Shown here: in pieces, positions 26,228-33,851 of the stretch
Layout: each line of letters begins with the position of its first letter
Numbering within the stretch: the stretch's first letter is position 1
Source of the DNA: Hirschia litorea
GTDB taxonomy: Bacteria > Pseudomonadota > Alphaproteobacteria > Caulobacterales > Hyphomonadaceae
DNA length: 64,000 nucleotides
Direction: 5' to 3'
NCBI RefSeq assembly: GCF_042665075.1
Contig: NZ_JBHTBR010000005.1
Coordinates: forward strand, 310,001-374,000
Notes under the pieces: model-generated
What the model saw: the letters and a program-made list of their open reading frames with translations, nothing else
The model's database searches: none
What the model was told of the DNA's origin: nothing
Made by a program: the position numbers and the translations under genes

Positions 26228-27130
26228 ATGACAATCCAAGCCACTAGCGCAAAAGAAAAAAGCAAACCACGTCTTTTGTTTTTGTCACCCTCGATGAAGG
26301 GGCCATTTATATTGGTCCTTGCCGCAATATGTATTGGCCTTGCTCCCATCGGACTGCGTTTTTCCAGTATGGAGCCGTCTGCAACTGCATTTTGGCGTTT
26401 CACTTTCGCATTACCTCTGCTGTTTTTAGCTGCGCGCATTTTCAAACAACATATTGGTCGCCCCAATTTAGCTGTCCTCCTTGCTGGCGCATGCTTGAGC
26501 TTGGACATCTGCATTTGGCATTTAGCCCTCGTGAAAACATCTGTGGCGAATGCAACCTTCATCGTAAATTTGGGAGCAATTGCCGTTGGATTATGGGCAT
26601 GGCTATTTTTGAAACAACGCCCGTCTTTAATGTGGCCACTGGCAGCATTGCTCGCTGTAACAGGTGCTGCTGTAATGGCTTATTCAGCACCCAATGCACG
26701 TGCTGGAAATTTAGAGGGCGATAGTCTGGCGCTTCTCGCCTCTCTTAGTCTGTCTGGGTATTTGTTATTTGCTTCTATCGGACGCCGCACAAAAACAGGG
26801 TTTCAAACCGTATTTTGGATGACGGCATCAGGTATTGTGGTCGCGTTTATTTTTACAATCACAATGGGCGAGCCGATTGTTCCGCCCCACATCCGTGAAT
26901 TTGGAGGCGCTATATTTCTTGCAATTTTTGCACAGAGTTTGGGCCAAGGCTTAATCGTCTATGGTATGGGCCTCACCAAACCCGCTATTGCCGGCGTTAT
27001 CTTACTTATTCAGCCTGTCGTCGCCGGATTATTGGCGTGGCCTCTATTTAATGAAGCGCTCGCACTCACACAAATAGGTGGCGCGGCGCTTATTCTCATT
27101 GGTGTTTGGCTTGCTGGAAAAAGCAAATAA
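26228..27130 (+). CDS. DMT superfamily (EamA) transporter
   Basis: Inner-membrane metabolite exporter, 300 residues, about ten hydrophobic segments forming two EamA repeats (about 18-150 and 160-298). The first helix has GLAPIGLRFSSMEPSATAFWRF, typical of EamA. The substrate cannot be deduced. A 285-base leader region upstream, shared with the divergent HNH gene, is AT-rich. It converges on the ethylmalonyl-CoA mutase gene, three bases apart. Confidence 0.88.
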   Translation: MTIQATSAKEKSKPRLLFLSPSMKGPFILVLAAICIGLAPIGLRFSSMEPSATAFWRFTFALPLLFLAARIFKQHIGRPNLAVLLAGACLSLDICIWHLALVKTSVANATFIVNLGAIAVGLWAWLFLKQRPSLMWPLAALLAVTGAAVMAYSAPNARAGNLEGDSLALLASLSLSGYLLFASIGRRTKTGFQTVFWMTASGIVVAFIFTITMGEPIVPPHIREFGGAIFLAIFAQSLGQGLIVYGMGLTKPAIAGVILLIQPVVAGLLAWPLFNEALALTQIGGAALILIGVWLAGKSK

Positions 27131-27133
27131 GCC

Positions 27134-29119
27134 CTAGGCTTGCACATGGGCATCCTCAACCAGTGCAACAATATCTGCCATAAGGTCAGTGATCTGGAAA
27201 TCCTTGGGCGTATACACGCGTTTTATACCCATCTGTTTAAGAGCCATCGCGTCTTCTTGAGGGATTATCCCCCCCACAACTAGCGGAATATGAGATAGGC
27301 CACGATCACGCATTATGCGCGCCGTCTCACGTGCAAGATCGAGATGGGATCCTGACAATATAGACAAGCCGATAATATGAGCATCATTATCGATTGCCTG
27401 CTGCACGATTTCTTCAGGCGTGAAACGAATGCCTTCATAAATGACCTGCATGCCACACGCTCTGGCGCGCGTGGCGATCTGCTCTGCTCCATTTGAATGC
27501 CCATCAAGCCCAGGCTTTCCCAACACATAAGTGAGTGTGCGGCCAAGCATGTGAGAAACACGCTCGACATTGGCCTTCACCGCTTCGATGCTTTCGTTTC
27601 CGTCAGTAGAGATAACAATAGACACACCTGTTGGGCCGCGAAACTCGCCAAAAACCTCACGCAATGTTTGGCCCCATTCTCCAATTGTAACGCCTGCCTT
27701 CACTGCATCAATTGTCGATGGCATGAGGTTTTGCCCCTCACTGGCAGCGCGATACAATGCCTCTCGCGCAGTGTCACATGCATCATTGTCACGCGATTTG
27801 CGCCACTGCTTTAATCGTTCAATTTGCGCATATTCTTCAGCAGGATCAACGGTCATAATCGCGTCATCACCCGTCGCAAGCGGGCTTTTTTCTGTCGCTG
27901 TAAAGGCGTTTACACCCACTACTTTTTGATCGCCGCCCTCAATACCCATCACACGCTCTTTTTGAGAGGCAACAAGCTCCCCCTTCATAAAGTCAACCGC
28001 ATTGATCGCGCCGCCCATCGCATCAATCTTAACGAGCTTTGCGCGTGCACCCTCTTTGAGTTCCTCTGTTTTAGCTTCAACTACGTGCGAGCCATCAAAC
28101 AGATCTTCATACTCCAAAAGGTCTGTCTCAAACGCCATAATCTGTTGCATACGTAAAGACCATTGCTGATCCCAAGGGCGCGGAAGCCCTAGCGCCTCAT
28201 TCCATGCGGGCAATTGCAATGCACGGCAACGAGCACGTTTTGACAATGTAACAGCCAATGATTCCAACAATATACGATAGACATTGTTTTCTGGCTGCTG
28301 CTCAGTTAACCCGAGTGAATTAACCTGAACACCATATCGAAAACGCAGCGCTTTATCTGATTGAACCCCATAGCGTTCACGGCCAATTTCTTCCCACAAA
28401 TCAACAAATGCGCGCATTTTGCAAAGCTCGGTCACGAAGCGCACGCCTGCATTCACAAAAAAGGAAATGCGGGCAAATACAGTCTCAAAATCTTCATCTG
28501 GCACCTGCGCGCCCGCCTTTACGGCATCCAGCACCGCGCACGCAGTCGCCAAGGCATATGCCAGCTCCTGTTCTGGTCTCGCACCGGCTTCTTGCAGATG
28601 GTAGGAACACACATTTAACGGATTCCATTTGGGCGTTTCGGTATAACACCAAGACACCATATCTGAGATCAAACGCATGGAAGGTGCCGGCGGGAAGACG
28701 TAAGTTCCCCGTGAGAGATATTCTTTGATGATGTCGTTTTGGGTGGTTCCCAACAGAGCCGAGCGGTCCGCCCCTTGCTCGTCCGCGAGCGCTACATAGA
28801 GCGCAAGCATATAGCTTGCAGGCGCATTGATTGTCATGGACGTATTCATCTGGGCTGCGCTGATACCATCAAACAGTGTGCGCATATCTCCAAGATGCCC
28901 CACAGGGACGCCAACCTTACCAACTTCACCTTTAGATAGTATATGGTCGCTATCATATGCGGTTTGAGTGGGCAGGTCGAATGCGATGGAAAGCCCCGTC
29001 TGGCCTTTAGCGAGATTTTGCTTATATAGCGCATTTGATTTTTCAGCCGTTGAATGTCCCGAATATGTCCGGAAGATCCACGGTCTGTCTGCGACATGTT
29101 GATAGGTTTTGTCACCCAT
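27134..29119 (-). CDS. ecm: Ethylmalonyl-CoA mutase (MeaA-type)
   Basis: B12-dependent mutase converting (2R)-ethylmalonyl-CoA to methylsuccinyl-CoA in the ethylmalonyl-CoA pathway. The 661-residue product has the catalytic barrel with RPWIFRTYSGHSTAEKSN at the N-terminus, SIAFDLPTQTAYDSD and INAPASYMLALY, and the C-terminal cobalamin domain with the DGHSNG motif near residue 539-544 (His lower ligand at 541). A single-chain enzyme with both domains distinguishes it from small-large methylmalonyl-CoA mutase. Start ATG 29119 preceded by GGAGGAAA; the frame extends to 29248 without support. The ccr gene lies 1.4 kb away. Confidence 0.93.
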   Translation of the reverse strand: MGDKTYQHVADRPWIFRTYSGHSTAEKSNALYKQNLAKGQTGLSIAFDLPTQTAYDSDHILSKGEVGKVGVPVGHLGDMRTLFDGISAAQMNTSMTINAPASYMLALYVALADEQGADRSALLGTTQNDIIKEYLSRGTYVFPPAPSMRLISDMVSWCYTETPKWNPLNVCSYHLQEAGARPEQELAYALATACAVLDAVKAGAQVPDEDFETVFARISFFVNAGVRFVTELCKMRAFVDLWEEIGRERYGVQSDKALRFRYGVQVNSLGLTEQQPENNVYRILLESLAVTLSKRARCRALQLPAWNEALGLPRPWDQQWSLRMQQIMAFETDLLEYEDLFDGSHVVEAKTEELKEGARAKLVKIDAMGGAINAVDFMKGELVASQKERVMGIEGGDQKVVGVNAFTATEKSPLATGDDAIMTVDPAEEYAQIERLKQWRKSRDNDACDTAREALYRAASEGQNLMPSTIDAVKAGVTIGEWGQTLREVFGEFRGPTGVSIVISTDGNESIEAVKANVERVSHMLGRTLTYVLGKPGLDGHSNGAEQIATRARACGMQVIYEGIRFTPEEIVQQAIDNDAHIIGLSILSGSHLDLARETARIMRDRGLSHIPLVVGGIIPQEDAMALKQMGIKRVYTPKDFQITDLMADIVALVEDAHVQA

Positions 29120-29338
29120 TCTTATTTCCTCCCATGTTGCACTGCAGCATGACAGATATTTCAAAAACAGCAAGCCCCTCTTGTTTTCAGTATTTGATAT
29201 GCATATATGCGGGATATCTATGTATAATAATACTATTTCGCATAGCAAACATATGTGTTATATACCCCCCAACCTCAGACATAACTAAATTCCAATTACA
29301 GTGATTATTGTCTGCTCTTGTTTGAAAGGGAGAGACGT

Positions 29339-29665
29339 ATGCCTTTTTCTGAAATCCTTGGCCTTGTCGCAGCAAGCCTCACAACAGGCTCTTTCCTGCC
29401 ACAAGCTATTCTCGCACTTAGAACCCGCAATACAGATGGTATCTCACTGGCCATGTACGCCCTCTTCACAACAGGCGTGGCGCTTTGGTTTGTGTATGGG
29501 ATATTGGTAACAAGCTGGCCTGTAATTATCGCCAACTTTGTCACATTCCTTCTTGCCGCTTGCATTCTTACGCTAAAGCTAAGCAACACCCGCAAAAGCA
29601 AGGCGGTAGAAAAACAGAATGAAGAGAGCATCGACCTGCACTCTTCACTTGTTGCAGCCGAATAG
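29339..29665 (+). CDS. SemiSWEET-type PQ-loop sugar transporter
   Basis: The 108-residue product has three membrane helices of one SWEET repeat, with the PQ motif in SLTTGSFLPQAILALRTRN (about 12-30), TDGISLAMY and the conserved LWFVYG. It would dimerise into a sugar or small-polar-solute pore. The C-terminus is hydrophilic. ATG at 29339 preceded by GGGAGA. It sits divergent from ecm and is followed, on the other strand, by an unknown secreted protein. Confidence 0.9.
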   Translation: MPFSEILGLVAASLTTGSFLPQAILALRTRNTDGISLAMYALFTTGVALWFVYGILVTSWPVIIANFVTFLLAACILTLKLSNTRKSKAVEKQNEESIDLHSSLVAAE

Positions 29666-29708
29666 ACTGAATTTACTGGAAAATCATCTTGCTACAGTAG
29701 GTTAGCCC

Positions 29709-30308
29709 CTACTGTAGCCGCTCGACACGTACGAGACGTCCATTCCCAATCTTCATCATGTGGCTGCCCATCAGCTTTTTCTTTACAGTTACAGACTCGC
29801 CTATTGCAGATTTAGCGCGGATCTTGCGTGTATCAGAATCTAGCTGCTTCCAAACTTGACCGTTTTCAAAATATACCACTGCACGACCACGAGGGGTGTA
29901 TTTCACATCCTTCACAACCGAACCCAACTCTTTCAATTCAGTTGTTATTTTCTCTTCTTCAACCCTAGAAGCATCGTTGTTCTGAGCAACATTTGAAGAC
30001 TTTTCTTCAATGGATTGTCCAAAAGCTTCTTCAGCTGCGGCTCTGCTTTGCTCCGCTTGGCGCGCGTATAATTCTTCACGTTCTTGCTTAGAAAGCGCCG
30101 ATTCAGGGAATGCTTCCGCAAGCGCTGGCAATGCTCGGTCCAAACATACCAATCTCTCCATCGAATCCGCTAAACTTCGACAAGACAATACATCCTGCAC
30201 AACCCGCATTTCGTCAGTGTCGGACATTTGGGCATGCCCAACTCCTACCCATCCAATCATTGCTATGATTGATACGTTTATCAGTCTGACTGGCGCTAAA
30301 TTGGACAT
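29709..30308 (-). CDS. Secreted protein of unknown function
   Basis: Not recognised. The 199-residue product has a signal peptide (INVSIIAMIGWVGVGHA, cleavage near residue 26), a Cys-containing segment LSCRSLADSMERLVCLDRALP (two cysteines about 12 apart, resembling the CR-RLxCYD pattern of some periplasmic proteins), a Glu/Arg/Ala-rich coiled region (about 70-130), and a C-terminal beta-rich part with GRAVVYFENGQVWKQLDSD. No membrane anchor apart from the signal. Divergent from ccr, ATG at 30308. Confidence 0.7.
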   Translation of the reverse strand: MSNLAPVRLINVSIIAMIGWVGVGHAQMSDTDEMRVVQDVLSCRSLADSMERLVCLDRALPALAEAFPESALSKQEREELYARQAEQSRAAAEEAFGQSIEEKSSNVAQNNDASRVEEEKITTELKELGSVVKDVKYTPRGRAVVYFENGQVWKQLDSDTRKIRAKSAIGESVTVKKKLMGSHMMKIGNGRLVRVERLQ

Positions 30309-30533
30309 TGATCAGCTTCCTCATTCTACGGAAAAACCTTTATTGCGCAAATTCTTGCCTCCGACAATTCACGAAAACAGGCTATGCACAAAATTCAACG
30401 ATATTGCGGTGCACAAATATTCATCTTGCAATTTATGCCGCATCGCAATATAACGAGCTGAGAGGAAACACATTCCACATTGGGCTGCACCAATCAAAAC
30501 AACATAAAGCAGCCATAACTGAGGACACAGCTT

Positions 30534-31775
30534 ATGTTAGACACGCCAAAGAAAGAGCTTTACGATTTAGGTGAATTACCACCACTTTATCACATACCTA
30601 AGAAGATGCATGCTTGGGCTATCCGTCGCGAACGCCATGGACGCCCTAATCAGTCAATGCAGCTAGAGGTTGTTAATACGCCAGAATTGGGCGAGCATGA
30701 TGTGCTTGTTTATGTTATGGCTGCTGGGGTTAATTATAACGGTGTATGGGCCGGCCTTGGTGAGCCTGTATCTGTGTTTGATGTTCACGATCAAGACTAT
30801 CACATCGCAGGCTCGGATGCTTCAGGTATTGTGTGGGCTGTCGGCTCAGCAGTAAAACGCTGGAAACTTGGCGATGAAGTTGTTGTGCATTGTAACCAAG
30901 ATGATGGCGATGATGAAGAATGCAATGGCGGTGAACCCATGTATTCCGACAGCCAGCGCATTTGGGGCTATGAGACACCAGACGGATCGTTTGCGCAGTT
31001 TTGCCGCGTGCAAGATCGCCAATTAATGAAACGCCCTAAACACCTAACATGGGAGGAGACAGCCTGTTACACCCTCACCCTTGCCACAGCATACCGCATG
31101 CTACACGGCCATGCACCGCACACAGTGCAACCGGGACAAAATGTGCTGGTATGGGGAGCATCTGGCGGATTGGGGTCGTTTGCCACTCAGCTTTGTAAAA
31201 TCTCAGGCGCAAACGCGATTGGCGTCGTATCTTCCGACGATAAGAAGCAATTTGTGCTGGACCAAGGCGCAAAAGCCGTCATCAACCGCAAAGACTTCAA
31301 TTGCTGGGGGCAATTGCCCACAGTAAATGGACCAGAATTCAAAGACTATATGCGCGAAAGCCGCAAATTTGGGAAAGCCATTTGGGAACACACTGACGGT
31401 AAGGATGTTGACATTGTTGTAGAGCACCCAGGTGAAGCGACAATGCCAGTTTCTGTCTTCTGTGTGAAACGCGGCGGCATGGTCGTTATTTGCGCGGGCA
31501 CAACTGGATACAACCTTACAATGGATGCACGTTTTTTATGGATGCGCCAAAAGCGCGTGCAAGGTTCACACTTTGCCAATCTAAAACAAGCTGCCGCAGC
31601 AAATGAGCTTGTTATCCAAAAGCGCATTGATCCATGCATGTCTGAAGTCTTCACATGGGAGGACATTCCAGCTGCGCATGAAAAAATGCTCGATAACAAA
31701 CACCTTCCAGGAAATATGGCTGTTTTGGTCAACGCACCACGCGCAGGCATGAAAACCCTAGAAGGCATGAACTGA
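30534..31775 (+). CDS. ccr: Crotonyl-CoA carboxylase/reductase
   Basis: NADPH-dependent reductive carboxylation of crotonyl-CoA to ethylmalonyl-CoA, the key step of the ethylmalonyl-CoA pathway. The 413-residue MDR-type enzyme carries MAAGVNYNGVWAGLG, CNQDDGDDEECNGGEPM (about 120-136), RIWGYETPDGSFAQFCRVQ, and the nucleotide motif VWGASGGLGSFATQL (about 206-220), all diagnostic of Ccr. ATG 30534 with GAGGAC upstream. The Rieske gene follows after 121 bases that contain one arm of a long inverted repeat. Confidence 0.95.
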   Translation: MLDTPKKELYDLGELPPLYHIPKKMHAWAIRRERHGRPNQSMQLEVVNTPELGEHDVLVYVMAAGVNYNGVWAGLGEPVSVFDVHDQDYHIAGSDASGIVWAVGSAVKRWKLGDEVVVHCNQDDGDDEECNGGEPMYSDSQRIWGYETPDGSFAQFCRVQDRQLMKRPKHLTWEETACYTLTLATAYRMLHGHAPHTVQPGQNVLVWGASGGLGSFATQLCKISGANAIGVVSSDDKKQFVLDQGAKAVINRKDFNCWGQLPTVNGPEFKDYMRESRKFGKAIWEHTDGKDVDIVVEHPGEATMPVSVFCVKRGGMVVICAGTTGYNLTMDARFLWMRQKRVQGSHFANLKQAAAANELVIQKRIDPCMSEVFTWEDIPAAHEKMLDNKHLPGNMAVLVNAPRAGMKTLEGMN

Positions 31776-31787
31776 TATAAGAAATGA

Positions 31788-31899
31788 CATGCTCGCGCTT
31801 TTAGCCAATGTGCATCTTGCCTTGATCAGCACAAAAGCGCATGGAAGACTACGCACACCCAAACTTACCCCCTAGCGTAGTTTAAAGAGCGCGAGCATG
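31788..31899. repeat. 12-bp inverted repeat between ccr and Rieske gene
   Basis: CATGCTCGCGCT at 31788-31799 is the exact reverse complement of AGCGCGAGCATG at 31888-31899; the right arm contains the start ATG (31897) of the Rieske gene and the bases just before it. The 88-base spacer separates the arms, so a transcript from ccr could fold over the start codon. Confidence 0.55.
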
Positions 31900-33021
31900 C
31901 CAGCAGACACAACTGATATTCCACCTTCACCTTCTCCTGCCAAAAAGAAAATTGGTATTACAGAAGAAGGCTGGCTCACCGATTGTTGGTATTTAGCCGC
32001 CATGTCGAATGAGCTTGTTGCGGGTAAACATCTTAATCGCGAAATTCTCGGCCAACCCGTTCTATTGGGCCGCTCTGGCGATGGTAAAGCATTTGCGCTG
32101 CGTGATATCTGTCCTCACCGCCTTGTGCCACTTTCTTCGGGTAAACAAATCGACACTGACGGCACCCCCACAATCGAATGCCCCTATCATGGCTGGCGCT
32201 TTGGCACGAATGATGGCGTGTGCAAACACATGCCCTCACTCACGCCTGAAGACAAAACAGAACCATCTCGCGTGAAGGTGCGCAAATATCCGCTGCATGA
32301 AGCCAATGGCGCGGTATATATTTACGTCTCCCACAATCCGCGATTTGATGGAGAACCCGAATTAGCCCCGCCTGATTTTGGTCAACTGCCAGATGCGCCC
32401 AGCTTTGTCATCGTTGAGGACTTTAACGCCCATATGGATGATGCAGTTGTAGGATTGATGGACCCTGCACACGTGCCCTTCGTCCATAATCAATGGTGGT
32501 GGCGTCCACCGTCTTCAGGATTTAAAATCAAACAAAAACCCTTCGAGCCTCGCACACGCGGCTGGGCAATTGCACGCCACAAACCTTCTGGAAATTCCAA
32601 ACTATATTCAATGGTTTTTGGTGACGAAGTAACGACAGAAATCGTTTTTCAACTCCCCGGCATGCGCTGGGAAGTTGTTGAGAATGAAAAGGCTCGTTTT
32701 TTCACCCTTACCTGCCTGACACCTCAACAGGAAAAAAGCACACGCGTTACCCAAATCACGTGGATAGAAAATGCACCGCTCCTAAAACTTGCCTCTCCGA
32801 TTGTGAAACGCATGGGACGAACTTTCTTATTGCAAGATAAGGAAATGGTGGATCTGCAAAATCGCGGTATGAAATACCAAAAAGCCATGCTTTGGATTGA
32901 TGATATCGACGTTCAAGCGAAATGGTATCAACAGCTAAAACGCGAATGGGCTGCCAGTCGCACGGAAAAACGTGACTTCACCAATCCAATTCAAGCGCGC
33001 ACTTTAAGCTGGCGAAGCTAG
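31897..33021 (+). CDS. Rieske [2Fe-2S] aromatic ring-hydroxylating oxygenase
   Basis: The 374-residue protein is an oxygenase alpha-subunit of the vanillate/phthalate type. The Rieske cluster ligands are Cys72/His74 (ICPHRLVPL) and Cys95/His98 (CPYHGW). The mononuclear iron histidines are His192 and His197 in GLMDPAHVPFVH. No reductase, ferredoxin or beta subunit lies in the window. The substrate is unknown; a VanA-like O-demethylase or a sterol/lipid oxygenase are both possible. It lies after ccr on the same strand. Confidence 0.88.
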   Translation: MPADTTDIPPSPSPAKKKIGITEEGWLTDCWYLAAMSNELVAGKHLNREILGQPVLLGRSGDGKAFALRDICPHRLVPLSSGKQIDTDGTPTIECPYHGWRFGTNDGVCKHMPSLTPEDKTEPSRVKVRKYPLHEANGAVYIYVSHNPRFDGEPELAPPDFGQLPDAPSFVIVEDFNAHMDDAVVGLMDPAHVPFVHNQWWWRPPSSGFKIKQKPFEPRTRGWAIARHKPSGNSKLYSMVFGDEVTTEIVFQLPGMRWEVVENEKARFFTLTCLTPQQEKSTRVTQITWIENAPLLKLASPIVKRMGRTFLLQDKEMVDLQNRGMKYQKAMLWIDDIDVQAKWYQQLKREWAASRTEKRDFTNPIQARTLSWRS

Positions 33022-33111
33022 AGAGTGATCACATTTTTGAGAGCTGGTTACATTGAGTGAGATACCTCCCAATATGTGATGAACGACCCCACACATATTC
33101 AGGAGTTCATT

Positions 33112-33645
33112 ATGACAGCCTTTAAATTAGAAGCTGGCTCAAAATTTCCAGACATCACAGTCCCCCGTTTCGGTGGCGGCAATGTAACACTTGGCAAACC
33201 AAGTGCGCCTTTCGATTGGAAAATGGTTGTCGTATATCGGGGCAAACATTGCCCAATGTGCACAGCCCATCTCAAAGAATTAAATGACAACTTACAAGCC
33301 TTAAACGAGCTGGGCGTTGATGTTGTTGCAGTATCTGGTGACCCGCTAGAAAAAGTTGAGATACAAATGAAAGACGTGTCTCCCAAATTCACAGTTGGAT
33401 ATGATCTTTCAATTGCAGATATGAAAAAACTGGGCCTCTACATTTCAGACCCGCGCTCACCTCAAGAAACAGATCAACCTTTTGCAGAACCGGGTGTTTT
33501 CATCATCAATGCTGAGGGCAATGTTCAGGTATTGAATATTTCAAACGCGCCTTTTGCCCGTCCATCATTTCAAACGCTCGCTGGCGGGATCAAATTCATC
33601 CGCAATCCAGAGAACAATTACCCTATTCGCGGAACACACAAATAA
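33112..33645 (+). CDS. Peroxiredoxin-like (AhpC/TSA) protein
   Basis: Thioredoxin-fold redoxin of 177 residues. FPDITVPRFGGG, YRGKHCPMC (CPMC at 47-50), AVSGDP, EPGVFIINAEGNV follow the peroxiredoxin pattern, but the peroxidatic site normally reads PxxxTxxC, and here a CxxC stands in its place, so the catalytic chemistry may be atypical (thioredoxin- or PrxQ-like). ATG 33112 with AGGAG at -6; the ATG at 33076 lacks such a site. No clear terminator follows. tRNA-Arg starts 93 bases downstream. Confidence 0.82.
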   Translation: MTAFKLEAGSKFPDITVPRFGGGNVTLGKPSAPFDWKMVVVYRGKHCPMCTAHLKELNDNLQALNELGVDVVAVSGDPLEKVEIQMKDVSPKFTVGYDLSIADMKKLGLYISDPRSPQETDQPFAEPGVFIINAEGNVQVLNISNAPFARPSFQTLAGGIKFIRNPENNYPIRGTHK

Positions 33646-33738
33646 GCTAACTCTTTCGGCGGAGAAATGCGGCTCACCAATTTTCTTCGCTGAAAACTAG
33701 CTATCGTCGAAACTATCCGTTAGACACACAGCGTGCGT

Positions 33739-33814
33739 GTCTCCGTAGCTCAGAGTATAGAGCAGCCGCCTCCTAAGCGGCAGGTCGCAGGTTAGAGTCC
33801 TGCCGGGGACGCCA
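33739..33814 (+). tRNA. tRNA-Arg (CCU anticodon)
   Basis: Cloverleaf with acceptor GTCTCCG/CGGGGAC, anticodon stem GCCGC/GCGGC with loop CTCCTAA (anticodon CCT, reading AGG), T-stem GCAGG/CCTGC and encoded CCA at 33812-33814. The D-loop (AGAGTATA) and T-loop (TTAGAGT) lack the usual G19 and C56: positions 19 and 56 read T and A, which still can pair. Confidence 0.9.
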
Positions 33815-33851
33815 CGTATCTCATACCCTCGATTTTCCTGATCTCCGCGAC

